Shown piece after piece: positions 26,419-35,457 of a stretch of DNA of 47,830 bases (its first letter is position 1; each line of letters begins with the position of its first letter). The notes under the pieces are model-generated. The model saw nothing but the letters and a program-made list of their open reading frames with translations, ran no database searches and was not told the origin of the DNA. A program made the position numbers and the translations under genes. Source of the DNA: Hoeflea sp. (GTDB taxonomy: Bacteria > Pseudomonadota > Alphaproteobacteria > Rhizobiales > Rhizobiaceae); NCBI RefSeq assembly GCF_014359905.1, contig NZ_JACIYP010000037.1, positions 1-47,830 on the forward strand, read 5' to 3'.

Positions 26419-27066
26419 ATGGCCGCTTCGCGGGACATCGATCTAGCGAGCTGGTCACAGGCCGGACAGTTCAACCTGTTCAAGACCTATGACCGGCCGC
26501 ATTTCGCCACGACCGCGCGGATCGACGCCACTGCCCTGATGACGCTTGGCAAGCCGCAGGGCGTGTCGCCCTACCGGGCCTTCATCCACGCCATTGGCGC
26601 AGGCATCCATGCGGTGCCGGCGCTGAAGATGCGGTTTTCGGGCAACCGGGTGATGGAATACGACTCCATCTCGCTGTCGGCCACCGTCCCCCGGCCCGAC
26701 GACACTTTCGGCTATTGCTATATTCCCTGGTTCGAAGACCGGGCCCGGTTCGATGAAAGCTGCAAGGCCGTCATCGAGGAGACCGCGAAAGGCGCCGATC
26801 TCGGCGCCAACACCGGCGAGCGGCTGGATCTCGCCTATCTCTCCTGCCTGCCATGGCTCGATTTCACCGCGCTCGACAACGCGCTTCCGGGCCCGGATGA
26901 CTGCATCCCCCGGTTTTCCTGGGGCAAGCTGGTGGAAGGCCCCGACGGCCGCTGGAGCGCGGCCCTCGCGGTGCAGGTTCACCATGCGCTGGTGGACGGA
27001 TTGCAGGTCGGCCAGTTCTTCGAAGCGGCGCAGATCTGCCTCGACCGGTTTGCGCGCGACGCCTGA
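26419..27066 (+). CDS. Chloramphenicol acetyltransferase (CatA-type) family protein
   Basis: A 215-residue member of the classical CAT trimer family, which moves acetyl from acetyl-CoA to a hydroxyl group. The catalytic motif HHALVDG spans residues 188-194, with H189 at the active base position and D193 structural; the start FNLFKTYDRPHFATTARID, the SPYRAFIHAIGAGIHAVPALK region and LPWLDFTALDN align by eye with plasmid CAT enzymes. Length is close to the usual 215-220. Only one base separates it from the typA stop, so translation is coupled. No transposon is nearby, so it looks chromosomal and native; whether it acts on chloramphenicol is unknown. Confidence 0.85.
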   Translation: MAASRDIDLASWSQAGQFNLFKTYDRPHFATTARIDATALMTLGKPQGVSPYRAFIHAIGAGIHAVPALKMRFSGNRVMEYDSISLSATVPRPDDTFGYCYIPWFEDRARFDESCKAVIEETAKGADLGANTGERLDLAYLSCLPWLDFTALDNALPGPDDCIPRFSWGKLVEGPDGRWSAALAVQVHHALVDGLQVGQFFEAAQICLDRFARDA

Positions 27067-27102
27067 CCGGCGGTCGCCGATCCTCTCCCCTTGCATAATT
27101 CG

Positions 27103-27118
27103 TTAACAGACGGTTAAC
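27103..27118. promoter_or_regulatory. CtrA-type site TTAA-N7-TTAAC
   Basis: The site is TTAA, seven bases, TTAAC, and as GTTAAC-N5-GTTAAC it reads as a match on both strands. It matches the full consensus of CtrA, the cell-cycle master regulator of alphaproteobacteria, and lies 98 bases before the GNAT start codon. Just downstream, CCACA and TGTGG form a small dyad. Confidence 0.6.
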
Positions 27119-27215
27119 TCATCCCGCGCCGTCCACAGAACAAAATTGTGGGCAGACCCCGGAGCAAGGCCGCTTGTGCTTTCTTCCGATGTCCCGGGAG
27201 CGGTAGTGTGAGGCC

Positions 27216-27722
27216 ATGAGCACGTTAACGATCGACATACGGCACGCCGAGCCGCAGGATGCCCAGGCCATTGCCGGCACCCATCGCGCCGCCTGGAGCC
27301 ACGCCTATACCGGCATCCTGCCCTACAAGGCGCTGCGGCAGATGCTCGAGCGGCGCAATATCGACTGGTGGCGGCGCGCCATTCGCGGCTCCACCTCGAT
27401 CCTCGTGCTCGACGTCGGCGGCACGGTGGCGGGCTATGCCACGCTCGGCCTCAATCGCGCCCGGTCCCTGCCGCAGGAAGGCGAGATCTACGAGCTTTAC
27501 CTGAGGCCCGAATTCCAGGGCGTGGGGCTCGGCAAGCGGCTGTTTGGCGAGGCGCGGCAACTGCTCGCGTCGCTCGGCTGCAAGGGCGTCGTGGTCTGGT
27601 GCCTTGAGGACAATCATCCCTCGATCGAATTCTACCGGTCCCAGGGCGGCCGCGATGTCGCCGAGGGACACGAGACATTTGATGGCCAGACGCTGAAGAA
27701 ACTCGCCTTCGTCTGGTCCTGA
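27216..27722 (+). CDS. GNAT family N-acetyltransferase
   Basis: A 168-residue acetyltransferase. The start IRHAEPQDAQAIAGTHRAAW with AYTGILPYKALRQML, then GEIYELYLRPEFQGVGLGKRLF with the acetyl-CoA loop QGVGLGK, and the end NHPSIEFYRSQGGRDVAEGH are typical GNAT blocks. The substrate is not evident. Upstream lie a CtrA-type site and a small dyad, so expression may vary with the cell cycle. A GTGAGG precedes the ATG. A palindrome sits five bases past the stop. Confidence 0.9.
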   Translation: MSTLTIDIRHAEPQDAQAIAGTHRAAWSHAYTGILPYKALRQMLERRNIDWWRRAIRGSTSILVLDVGGTVAGYATLGLNRARSLPQEGEIYELYLRPEFQGVGLGKRLFGEARQLLASLGCKGVVVWCLEDNHPSIEFYRSQGGRDVAEGHETFDGQTLKKLAFVWS

Positions 27723-27726
27723 TTCG

Positions 27727-27740
27727 GGCCTGATCAGGCC
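27727..27740 (+). terminator. Compact palindrome after the GNAT gene
   Basis: GGCCTGATCAGGCC is a perfect 14-base palindrome starting four bases after the stop codon. A hairpin would need to open the middle pairs and no T-run follows, so a terminator role is only suggested by position. Confidence 0.4.
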
Positions 27741-27929
27741 AAAGCGCCGATTCCCGCCGAAAGTCCTGTTGCGCAAACCGGGGTTTAGCCTTATTTCCGG
27801 AGCCGCCGGAGGTGGCGTGCGTTGAACTCAAGCGCAATCCTTGCTTTCAGGCAGTGAATTCATGCATGACCATATGGTTCAAGCCTTCCCCTTGAGCGGC
27901 ATGCAAAAGTAATCCGGATAGGAGCGATC

Positions 27930-28466
27930 ATGCGCATAGACGCCATCAGCATCGGCGAAAACCCGCCCCACGATATCAACGTGATCATCGAGGTGCCGGT
28001 CGGCGGTCAACCGATCAAATACGAGATGGACAAGGACGCCGGAATGCTGGTGGTCGACCGGTTTCTCTATACGCCGATGACCTACCCGGGCAATTACGGC
28101 TTCGTGCCGCATACCCTGTCCGACGATGGCGACCCGATCGATGTTCTCGTCTGCAACACGCGTCCGCTGATCCCCGGCTGCCTGATCAATGTCCGCCCGA
28201 TCGGCGTGCTGATCATGGAAGACAATGCCGGACAGGACGAGAAGATCATCGCCGTGCCGTCGGCGCATCTGACCCAGCGCTATGCGGGCGTCAATGACTA
28301 TGACGACCTGCCGGAAATCACCCTGCAGCAGATCGAGCATTTCTTCGAGCACTACAAGGATCTGGAGCCCGGCAAATGGGTCAAGATCGGCGGCTGGCGC
28401 AATGCGGAGATCGCGCGCGGGCTGATCGTCGAAGCGATCGAGCGGGCCAACAAGACCAAGGGCTGA
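27930..28466 (+). CDS. ppa: Inorganic pyrophosphatase
   Basis: Family I soluble pyrophosphatase; it hydrolyses PPi and so drives biosynthetic reactions. The 178-residue protein has the signature DGDPIDV at residues 66-72 with the metal-binding Asp residues, E21 in IIEVP, K30 and Y31 (KYE), and [11 protein letters not shown] at 52-62. Length is normal for the alphaproteobacterial enzyme. GGATAGGAG is the ribosome site. In the 207 bases upstream I see only a 16-codon frame that I do not credit. The gene is convergent with yggU, and the two stop codons abut. Confidence 0.97.
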   Translation: MRIDAISIGENPPHDINVIIEVPVGGQPIKYEMDKDAGMLVVDRFLYTPMTYPGNYGFVPHTLSDDGDPIDVLVCNTRPLIPGCLINVRPIGVLIMEDNAGQDEKIIAVPSAHLTQRYAGVNDYDDLPEITLQQIEHFFEHYKDLEPGKWVKIGGWRNAEIARGLIVEAIERANKTKG

Positions 28467-28472
28467 TCAGCC
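28461..28472. terminator. Palindrome at the abutting ppa/yggU stop codons
   Basis: GGCTGATCAGCC is a perfect palindrome made of the last bases of ppa, both stop codons (TGA and, on the other strand, TGA) and the first bases beyond. It is short and lacks a T-run; a role in ending both convergent transcripts is possible but unproven. Confidence 0.35.
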
Positions 28473-28784
28473 GGTCCGGACAATGTCCTTGAGACCTGCC
28501 TCCAGATCATCCGGATCGCCTTCGATGCGGATGATCTTGGACCGGCTTGTCTCGCCCGATATCACCCTGACGGTGGTTTTGCCGATCCTGAGGCGCTTGG
28601 CGATCAGCTTTTCGATGGCCCGGTTGGCCTTGTTGTCTTCAGCCACAGCCCGCACCCGCGCCTTGAGCCGAAACACGCCGGACGAATCCTCGACTAGCCC
28701 GTCGAACGCATCGACAGATGCCGCGGGCGTGAGCCGGACGGCAATGTCGACAGCGCCGTCCCGACGCTTGAACCAGTTGCTCAG
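28467..28784 (-). CDS. DUF167/YggU family protein
   Basis: A 105-residue protein of the YggU fold, an uncharacterised small domain found in all three kingdoms. [20 protein letters not shown], the [17 protein letters not shown] stretch and [18 protein letters not shown] are the family blocks. No ATG, GTG or TTG exists at the expected N-terminus: the best start is a CTG at 28784 that overlaps the yggT stop (CTGA), giving [10 protein letters not shown] if it initiates with Met. The yggT-yggU order is widely conserved and the overlap implies translational coupling. Confidence 0.82.
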   Translation of the reverse strand: MSNWFKRRDGAVDIAVRLTPAASVDAFDGLVEDSSGVFRLKARVRAVAEDNKANRAIEKLIAKRLRIGKTTVRVISGETSRSKIIRIEGDPDDLEAGLKDIVRTG

Positions 28785-29071
28785 AGGAAGATCGGCGCGA
28801 TCGAGGTCGCGATGAAGATACGCAGGAAATAGATCACGATCAGCAGCACGATCGGCGAAATGTCGAGCCCGCCCAGATCCGGCATGATCCGGCGGATCGG
28901 CCTCAGCGCGGGTTCGGTGGCCTTGTAGAGGAACTCGCCGATCATGCCCACGAACCGATTGTTCGAATTGACCACGTTGAAGGCGTAGAGCCAGGAGAAG
29001 ATGGCGCTGCCGATGATGATCCAGGTGTAGAGGCCCAGCACCATGTCGATGGTTGAAAAGACTGCGATCAT
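28781..29071 (-). CDS. YggT family membrane protein
   Basis: A 96-residue inner-membrane protein with two hydrophobic hairpins: [20 protein letters not shown] and [20 protein letters not shown], separated by the conserved [20 protein letters not shown] and [13 protein letters not shown]. This is the YggT family, linked in other bacteria to cell division or osmotic shock. GGAG lies nine bases before the ATG. The stop overlaps the proposed CTG start of yggU. Confidence 0.93.
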   Translation of the reverse strand: MIAVFSTIDMVLGLYTWIIIGSAIFSWLYAFNVVNSNNRFVGMIGEFLYKATEPALRPIRRIMPDLGGLDISPIVLLIVIYFLRIFIATSIAPIFL

Positions 29072-29258
29072 AAGATTCTCCGGCTGTTCTTCGCGTTTGA
29101 GACATGTAGACATTCCGGTCCCTGGCGGCAAGGGCATCCACCAGCCAAGGCCCCGGCTTGTTCGCGCAGGGTTAAGGCGGCCGGGAGCTGTCACACGACT
29201 GTGGCGTCGCCCGGCGGCTCGTGTATAGCTGGGAGCATTCATCGACCGGATCATCATC

Positions 29259-30554
29259 ATGCAAGCTCCTGCCCAGGCGGACGACAAATACGCCGCCTTC
29301 CGCCACCGCGCCTTCGCATTTTATTTCGTCTCCCGATTTCTTTCGACATTCGGTCTCCAGATCATCAGCGTTGCGGTGGGCTGGCAGATCTACGATCTGA
29401 CCCGTGATCCGTTTGATCTCGGCCTGGTCGGACTGATCCAGTTCGTGCCGGCCCTGGTGCTGATCCTGTTCACCGGAGCCGCCGCGGACCGCTACGGCCG
29501 CCGCACCATCATGCTGGTGTGCGAGATCATCATCGGCTTTTCGGCGGCGGCGCTCGTCTATTTTGCCTGGCAAGGCCTGAGCTCGCCGCTACCGATCTTC
29601 GCGGTGCTGCTGGTGATCGGCATTTCAAGGGCGTTTTTCGCCCCCGCGTCGCAGTCGCTCGCGCCCAACCAGGTGCCGGCGCGCGATCTCCCCAACGCCA
29701 TTGCCTGGAATTCGACCTCCTGGCAGACCGCGACCATTGTCGGCCCGGTGGCGGGCGGCCTGCTTTACGGGCTTGGCGCGATGGCGCCCTACCTGACGGC
29801 GCTTGTCTTTTTCCTCGCCTCGATCATCGCCGTTACCCTGGTGCCGCAGCCTGCGCAGCGCAACCGTGGGCAATCCCAGACCTGGCAGACCCTGGTCGCG
29901 GGCTTCAGTTACGTACGCAACCAGAAGATCGTGCTCGGCGCCATCTCGCTCGACATGTTCGCGGTGCTGCTGGGCGGCGCGATCGCGCTGATGCCGGTGT
30001 TTGCCCGTGACGTTCTGGAGCTTGGCCCCTGGGGGCTGGGGCTGTTGCGCGCCAGCCCCGGCATTGGCGCCATCGGCATGGCGATCTATCTGGCGTCGCG
30101 GCCGATCCGCCGGCATGCCGGCAGGGCCATGTTCATCGCGGTGGGAATTTTTGGCGCGGCGACGCTGGTTTTCGGCCTGTCGACATCCTTGCCGCTGAGC
30201 ATGGCGGCGCTGATCACGATGGGCGCGTCCGACATGATCTCGGTCTATGTCCGCCAGAGCCTGGTGCAGCTGTGGACGCCGGATGAGCTGCGCGGCCGCG
30301 TCAGCGCCGTCAACATGGTGTTCATCGGCGCCTCCAACGAGCTTGGCGAATTCCGCGCCGGCGTCATGGCCTCGCTGATCGGCCCGGTGGCGGCCGTGGT
30401 GATCGGCGGCGCGGGAACGCTTGCCGTGGCGGTGGCCTGGAGCCTGGGCTTTCCGCAGCTCAGGCAGATCGAATCCCTGGACAAGGACGCCGAGGAGAGC
30501 CGGCAGGCACTCAAGGCCGGGATGGAGCAGAAGCCGGGTCCGGAAAGCGCCTGA
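29259..30554 (+). CDS. MFS transporter, MFS_3 (EntS-like) family
   Basis: A 431-residue inner-membrane transporter with twelve predicted helices. The N-terminus has [20 protein letters not shown] and GWQIYDLT; the loop between helices 2 and 3 is [12 protein letters not shown], the MFS signature; the second half repeats a weaker version. The layout matches the MFS_3 group, including the siderophore exporter EntS and multidrug pumps. The substrate is unknown. Ribosome site is weak: GGGAG lies 23 bases from the ATG. It ends ten bases from the TerB-like gene, on a palindrome. Confidence 0.92.
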   Translation: MQAPAQADDKYAAFRHRAFAFYFVSRFLSTFGLQIISVAVGWQIYDLTRDPFDLGLVGLIQFVPALVLILFTGAAADRYGRRTIMLVCEIIIGFSAAALVYFAWQGLSSPLPIFAVLLVIGISRAFFAPASQSLAPNQVPARDLPNAIAWNSTSWQTATIVGPVAGGLLYGLGAMAPYLTALVFFLASIIAVTLVPQPAQRNRGQSQTWQTLVAGFSYVRNQKIVLGAISLDMFAVLLGGAIALMPVFARDVLELGPWGLGLLRASPGIGAIGMAIYLASRPIRRHAGRAMFIAVGIFGAATLVFGLSTSLPLSMAALITMGASDMISVYVRQSLVQLWTPDELRGRVSAVNMVFIGASNELGEFRAGVMASLIGPVAAVVIGGAGTLAVAVAWSLGFPQLRQIESLDKDAEESRQALKAGMEQKPGPESA

Positions 30555-30572
30555 GGCGACTGATCAGTCGCC
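30555..30572. terminator. 18-base perfect palindrome between convergent genes
   Basis: GGCGACTGATCAGTCGCC lies directly after the MFS stop and spans the stop codon of the TerB-like gene. As RNA it gives a GC-rich stem with a minimal loop on either strand. No T-run follows, but its site between two convergent stops suggests a bidirectional 3'-end signal. Confidence 0.5.
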
Positions 30573-31049
30573 GTCGCCCGCGGCCTCGCTCTCGTCAATT
30601 CCCGCAGCGGCCAGCGCCCGGTGCCGGGCCAGAACCCGCTCGCGGTTCGACACGCCCATCAGATCGGCAATGCGCCAGACGACATGATCCTCCAGTTCGT
30701 GCCGGTGGCCATCGGCATAGGCCAGGGTCCACAAGAGCCCGATGAAATGAACCTTCGCCTCCGGCTCCAGCGACCGGTTGAGAACGCTGGTGAAGGCGTA
30801 GAGATCGACGGCTTCACGGTCAGCCTGCTCGCCGGCCTCGACAAGCTGGCGCAGCTCGGCGCCGCTCACGCCATATTCCTCGACGATCAGCGATTTGAGT
30901 TTTTCGGACTCAACGTCGTCGATCACCCCGTCCGCGCCGATGACGTGGAAGAACAGCGCCACGGCGGCGACATCGGGATTGCTGGCATCGGGCGCCGTTT
31001 CATCGCCGCCGCGCAGCCCGCCCAGAAAGGCTTTGATTTGATCAAGCAT
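30564..31049 (-). CDS. TerB-like (tellurite resistance) domain protein
   Basis: A 161-residue soluble protein of the TerB/DUF533-like helical fold. VAAVALFFHVIGADGVIDDV with the acidic metal-binding stretch, and VHFIGLLWTLAYADGHRHEL with VWRIADLMGVS, are the two repeated TerB motifs. Despite the family name, function is unknown, and there is no ter cluster here. It starts 22 bases after hemY, so it is probably the last gene of the heme operon. Confidence 0.88.
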   Translation of the reverse strand: MLDQIKAFLGGLRGGDETAPDASNPDVAAVALFFHVIGADGVIDDVESEKLKSLIVEEYGVSGAELRQLVEAGEQADREAVDLYAFTSVLNRSLEPEAKVHFIGLLWTLAYADGHRHELEDHVVWRIADLMGVSNRERVLARHRALAAAGIDESEAAGDGD

Positions 31050-31071
31050 TGTTTCTCGCTTTCAAGTCCGA

Positions 31072-33030
31072 TCAAAACAGCCGGAACCGGCCGGGCTTTT
31101 CCGGCTCGTTGTTGACATCGATCCCGGGATCGTCGGGGCGGTGGGTGAGAAACGCCTCCTCCCTCGCCCGCGCCTCGGCTTCCGGGTCCGCAGCATCGGA
31201 GGCCTTGACTGTCTTCGCCTTGTCCGGGGAATCGGCGGGCTGCTGAGCCGCCTGGACACCCCTGCCGGTGTCGCGCCTGCCTTCAGGCGCCTTGATGGTG
31301 TTGGAAGGAATCAGCACCCTCTGGACGACCGCATCGTCCTTCCTTGCAGCGGTTTTCGCGTCCGCGGGATCCGATTCGGCAGGCTTTGCATCGAGAGGCT
31401 TCGGATCTGCACGGCTTGGTCCGGCCGGCTTTGCCTCCGCCGGCTTTTCATCCGCGGAGATCACACCGGATGGCGCCGCCTGATCCGTCCTCGGCTCCGC
31501 TTTCGATCCCTTGTCCGGACCGGCGACCGGCGGGCGGGTGGGGGCATCCTCAACCTTTTCGACAGGGGAGGCAGCGGCCGCGATCTTCGGAGCCGCAGCC
31601 TTGGTCTCCACAGGGGCAGGCGCAGCCGCTGGAGCCGGAGCCGGTGCCGGCTTCTCCTGAATGCGCACCGGCGGCAAGGTGGCAATCGCCCGCTCAAAGC
31701 CCTTTTCGGGCGGCTGATTGTCGAGGCTCGGGCCCGCGAGCTGTTCGACCGGAACCTTCCATTCAAAGGCGTCGAGCTTGCCGGTCACCGGCGAAACCGG
31801 CTCCCAAGTCTCGGACACATAGCCATCCGCCGTCCAGGCCGGATCACGCGGCGCGCGCACGGCCTGACTCAGCCAATGCCGGACGCGGCCCTGATCCCCG
31901 GTTTCGGCCTCCTCGATATCGGCGAGCAGCAGATAGATGCCCTCGCAGGGCTGCATGCGCGCCGTGGCCTCGGCCTTTTCCCGGGCCAGATCGAAGCGAT
32001 GCGCGTCAAGCGCGGCGCGCGCCACGGCTTCGAGCGAATGCGGGTTGAGCGGCTTGAGCTTCTCCAGCCGTTCCGCACGCTTCAGCCGGTCGGCGGCGGT
32101 GTCGCCGATGCGCGCCTTGACATAGGCTTCGGCGATGTCGGGATGCGGATTGGCTTTCCAGGCGGCTTCGAGAATTTTTGCGGCCTTGCGCAGGTTGTCC
32201 TGCCGGAGCAGCGCCCTGGTGGCGACAAGCACGGCGGGCGGAAACGCCGGCGCAAGCTTCAGCGCCGCCAGCGCGTCGTCGCGCGCCATCGAGGGATCGC
32301 TGTCGGCGTGGTCGCGGGCGCGCGCCGTGAGCAGGACAGCCTTGGTGCGGTCGGCGGTGGCCGCGTCCACGGTGCCTGCCTGGCGCTGCTTGTCGAGCAG
32401 GCTCAGGGCCTCGTTCCATTTTCCTTCGCGCGTCCGGTGCGACAGCGCCGCGGACGCTGCCCACGGCAATTGCGGCGCCTGTTCCGCAGCCGTCTCGGCA
32501 TAGTGCTGCGCCGCCTCGTCGGCCCCCTGCCGCTGCGCTTCGAGATAGAGCCCGCGCAACCCCAGAAGCCGCGTCTCCGGGTCCTTGGCCATCGCCTCGA
32601 ACAGCTTGCGGGCTTCCTCGTGACGGCCCTCGATCAGCGCCGCCTGCACATCGAGCAGATGGATCAGCGGCTCCTGGTCGGCATTGAGCAGGCCCTTGGT
32701 CCGCTTGTTCATCTTGCGCGCCATGGCGGCGTCGCCGGCGCCCGCAGCCAGGAGCCCTGTCGACAGCGCCTGGTAGCCGCGGTCGCGCTTGCTGGCGCGG
32801 AAATAGCGCGACACGGCGCGTGGGCTATAGATGATGGTGCGGACCAGCCACCAGCTGATCATGATACCCGCGATCAGCGATGCGATCATCGTGACCGCGG
32901 TCATCAGCGACATTTCGATGCGGCGGTCCTGCCAGACGATGAAGAGGTCGCCGGGCCGGTCGGCGAGCCAGGCGAAGCCGAAGCCCAGCGCCAGAACCAG
33001 AACCACAAAGATTAACAAGCGGATCATCAT
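31072..33030 (-). CDS. hemY: Proteobacterial HemY (TPR protein of the heme operon)
   Basis: A 652-residue membrane-anchored protein; it is the proteobacterial HemY, not the unrelated Bacillus protoporphyrinogen oxidase. Two N-terminal membrane helices (about residues 3-22 and 42-66) surround the conserved DRPGDLFIVWQDRRIEMSL. TPR-like helices follow to about residue 420. The last ~200 residues are low-complexity, rich in Pro, Ala and Lys, and probably disordered. Its role in heme synthesis is not settled, though it is always linked with hemC/hemD. AGGAGAT precedes tandem ATG codons, so the start may be one codon later. It begins seven bases after the Mic60-like gene. Confidence 0.9.
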   Translation of the reverse strand: MMIRLLIFVVLVLALGFGFAWLADRPGDLFIVWQDRRIEMSLMTAVTMIASLIAGIMISWWLVRTIIYSPRAVSRYFRASKRDRGYQALSTGLLAAGAGDAAMARKMNKRTKGLLNADQEPLIHLLDVQAALIEGRHEEARKLFEAMAKDPETRLLGLRGLYLEAQRQGADEAAQHYAETAAEQAPQLPWAASAALSHRTREGKWNEALSLLDKQRQAGTVDAATADRTKAVLLTARARDHADSDPSMARDDALAALKLAPAFPPAVLVATRALLRQDNLRKAAKILEAAWKANPHPDIAEAYVKARIGDTAADRLKRAERLEKLKPLNPHSLEAVARAALDAHRFDLAREKAEATARMQPCEGIYLLLADIEEAETGDQGRVRHWLSQAVRAPRDPAWTADGYVSETWEPVSPVTGKLDAFEWKVPVEQLAGPSLDNQPPEKGFERAIATLPPVRIQEKPAPAPAPAAAPAPVETKAAAPKIAAAASPVEKVEDAPTRPPVAGPDKGSKAEPRTDQAAPSGVISADEKPAEAKPAGPSRADPKPLDAKPAESDPADAKTAARKDDAVVQRVLIPSNTIKAPEGRRDTGRGVQAAQQPADSPDKAKTVKASDAADPEAEARAREEAFLTHRPDDPGIDVNNEPEKPGRFRLF

Positions 33031-33037
33031 GGATCTC

Positions 33038-34606
33038 CTAGTTGGCCGGGGCTTCGTTGGTGGAAGCTTCGGATGAGGAAGCCGCTGCGGCAGGCGCCAG
33101 GGACGCTGCAATCAGCTTTTCGGCGCGGGCGCGCGCGGCGAGCGCCGCGCCATACTCCGACGCGGCAGCGCGGGAAGCCTCGGGCAAATTGTTCCATTCG
33201 GCCAGCGCCGCGTCCAGATCGCCGTCGATCAGCCGGGCCTCGGCGCGCGCGGTGATCGCCTCGGCGGTGTCGCCCTCGACATCTCCGACCTTGCGCACCT
33301 TGACCACCGACAGGGCGCTCGACATCAACCGGTCGACCAACCCGGCCTCGGGATCGCCCGGTTCGGCCGCGGCAATCGCCGTGGTGGCGGCCTCCGGGAA
33401 GCTCTCGATCAGCCGGGAGCGGCTGGGTACGCCGCTGGCGGCCAAGTCCCTGAGTTCCGGCACCGCGGGATCATCGGGCGCCACGGAGGCGAAGGCCTCG
33501 AGTTCGGCCATGAACGAGCCGCCCCGGTCAATCGCGGATTTGAGCCCGGCGGCGGCGATGGCGCGCGCCAGATCAACCTGCCGTCCCGGTTCTCCAAGCT
33601 GTTCCGCCATGTCGGCCTGGCCCTGTTCGAGCGCGGCGATCTGTGACGCCATCTCCGACATCTGCGCCGATGTCCGGGTTTGAAGGTCGGCGAGCGCCGT
33701 TTGCAGCCCGGATTGGGCGGCGCGCATTTCGCCGATCTCGGCGCTCACGGCCGGGTCCGGAGCCGCAGTCGCGCCGGTTTCACCCAGCGCTGCGATCCTG
33801 TCTTCAAGCGCTGCAAGTCTCTCGTCGAGCGCAGCGGAGGCGGCCGGATCCCCGGTTGCGCCACCGTCAAGCACTTCGGCAAGCCCGGTTTCGAGACGGT
33901 CAAGACGCGCCGTCAGCTGGGCAGACATGCCGGCGTCATCGCCCTCGGCCGATTGGGCCACCTGGCTTGAGAGCGTTTCGACGGAGGTCGAGACCGTGTC
34001 GAGACGTGTGCTCAGCGCCTGCAGCTGATCGCCCGAATTTCCCGGAGCCGGGAGCAGGCCGCCCATCTGCAGGGCGTAGCCGCCGCCAAGCGCGATCGCT
34101 GCGCCAAGCACGCCCGCCGCCACGATCGCGAGCCCGCTTCCGCTCTTGCCGGACGTCGAAGGCTTGCTTGCCGCCGTTGAACCGGGCTTGCCGTCCCTGG
34201 TGGGTGTTTCCGGTTTCTTGGCATCGACCGGTGTGGAGCCGGTCTTGGCGTCCGCCGTCGCAGCGCCGGGCTTTGTATCCATGCCGGATCGTTCGGGTGC
34301 GGGCCGCGCGCTGTCGTCGCTTCCGGAAGCGGCCTTCACCCCCGGAACGGCAGACCTGCCGGAGGCTGCCGTTTCAGCGGGCTTTGCAGGATTGGCGGCA
34401 TCCGGGCCGGGCATCGTCCCCCCGGATGGTGCGGCACCGGACGCCGTTTCGCCGGTTTTCTCCGTCGCCGAAGCCGATGTCGCCGGGCCACTTGCCGCCG
34501 GCTTCGGTTTCAGGTCCTCATTCTTCGGCGTCACGTCGGTGGCGTCGAGATCGATGGTAACCGGCTTGGACGGTTTGGAATGTCGCGGGGTAGGGCCCTT
34601 GCTCAT
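33038..34606 (-). CDS. Mic60/mitofilin-like membrane protein (COG4223)
   Basis: A 522-residue protein with a Pro/Ala/Thr/Lys-rich N-terminus (residues 1-165), one membrane helix (SGLAIVAAGVLGAAIALGGG, about 150-180), a long coiled coil (about 190-350) and a C-terminal mitofilin-type domain with FASVAPDDPAVPELRDLAAS and the ending AEWNNLPEASRAAASEYGAA. It lies between hemD and hemY, the position of the alphaproteobacterial relatives of mitochondrial Mic60, which shape inner-membrane folds. The assignment is by architecture and synteny. The 80 bases before it separate it from hemD. Confidence 0.85.
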   Translation of the reverse strand: MSKGPTPRHSKPSKPVTIDLDATDVTPKNEDLKPKPAASGPATSASATEKTGETASGAAPSGGTMPGPDAANPAKPAETAASGRSAVPGVKAASGSDDSARPAPERSGMDTKPGAATADAKTGSTPVDAKKPETPTRDGKPGSTAASKPSTSGKSGSGLAIVAAGVLGAAIALGGGYALQMGGLLPAPGNSGDQLQALSTRLDTVSTSVETLSSQVAQSAEGDDAGMSAQLTARLDRLETGLAEVLDGGATGDPAASAALDERLAALEDRIAALGETGATAAPDPAVSAEIGEMRAAQSGLQTALADLQTRTSAQMSEMASQIAALEQGQADMAEQLGEPGRQVDLARAIAAAGLKSAIDRGGSFMAELEAFASVAPDDPAVPELRDLAASGVPSRSRLIESFPEAATTAIAAAEPGDPEAGLVDRLMSSALSVVKVRKVGDVEGDTAEAITARAEARLIDGDLDAALAEWNNLPEASRAAASEYGAALAARARAEKLIAASLAPAAAASSSEASTNEAPAN

Positions 34607-34686
34607 GGCGTGTCCTGCTTGATCTGGTTTGGGCGCGTGTCAGCAATGCAACGCATATCGCCGACTTTCGTTGCCATGCCGCCAAA

Positions 34687-35451
34687 TCAGCCCAACGCAG
34701 CGAGCGATGCAAGCAGGCTGTCTTCATCGGGATGGCGGGCCGCGATGGCGCGGGCGCGCCAGTTGCCGGGCAGTTCGGCCGCGATCGTGTCGGAAAGGCA
34801 GATGAAACGGGCCAAATCAAGAGAGTTGCCAAGGCCTTTGGCTTCCAACAGGGCGGCGAGGCGCCGCGCGGCATTGGCCGAATAAAGCAGCACGACATCA
34901 GGCGGCGGCGACAAAATGCTCGAAATCAGAGTGTCAGTCGAATAACTTATTTCGACCATTCTGTAGCATTCAAGCACCGAGAATTCGACCCGGGCATCGC
35001 TCAGGACCTCCTCGATCACCGCGGTGCGGGGCACGCCGGCCAGATAGATGAGGCGTCGCCGTCCAGCCTCCGGACCAGGGTCGCCGACGCCTGCAACCGG
35101 GCGCTGCTCGCGGTTGATCAGGGCCCTTGCCAGATCCCGTGCGGCGCCTGCCCCCTCGCGGATATCGCTAAACCCGGCACGCCGCGCCGCCAGCGCCGTG
35201 GCCGGCCCGACCACATGAACCGGGACATCCAGAATGGCCGTGTCGGGCAGGTTTGACGCCTTGAACAGGGCAAAGGCGCGGGCGCTGGTGGCGATCAGGC
35301 CGCCGATTCGGTCCGCCGGCGGCAGATCTTCCGGCCTTGCGGTCACTTCGGCTGCAAACAGCGGCATCGCCACCGGATCATGCCCGGACCCGGCAAGCCG
35401 TGCGGCGGTCCGTTCTCCGCCCGGGTCAGGCCGCGTGACCAGAACGCGCAT
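34687..35451 (-). CDS. hemD: Uroporphyrinogen-III synthase
   Basis: Closes and inverts ring D of hydroxymethylbilane to give uroporphyrinogen III. The 254-residue protein has the poorly conserved HemD fold in two lobes: VLVTRPDPGGERTAARL at the start, then IGGLIATSARAF in lobe 1 and RLIYLAGVPRT, VLECYRMVEI and VLLYSANAARR in lobe 2. Identification depends on these blocks and on location: it begins six bases after hemC and precedes the Mic60-like gene and hemY. Confidence 0.9.
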   Translation of the reverse strand: MRVLVTRPDPGGERTAARLAGSGHDPVAMPLFAAEVTARPEDLPPADRIGGLIATSARAFALFKASNLPDTAILDVPVHVVGPATALAARRAGFSDIREGAGAARDLARALINREQRPVAGVGDPGPEAGRRRLIYLAGVPRTAVIEEVLSDARVEFSVLECYRMVEISYSTDTLISSILSPPPDVVLLYSANAARRLAALLEAKGLGNSLDLARFICLSDTIAAELPGNWRARAIAARHPDEDSLLASLAALG

Positions 35452-35457
35452 CTTGCG

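Noticed and set aside
26419..27066. Horizontally acquired antibiotic-resistance gene
   Set aside because: Codon and base use look like the neighbours, there are no mobile elements, and it is tightly coupled to typA.
27085..27160. Chromosome replication origin, because of the CtrA site and CCACA/TGTGG repeats
   Set aside because: No DnaA-box cluster, no AT-rich unwinding region, and none of the usual origin neighbours.
27862..27912. A 16-codon frame (MHDHMVQAF...) just before ppa as a leader peptide
   Set aside because: No ribosome site, no run of regulatory codons and no terminator after it.
31035..31051. TTGATTTGATCAA as an FNR-type box at the TerB-like start
   Set aside because: The spacer is three bases, not four, and it lies on the start of the coding region.
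31141..33015. A 624-codon plus-strand frame opposite hemY
   Set aside because: Arg/Leu/Gly-rich shadow without domain or ribosome site.
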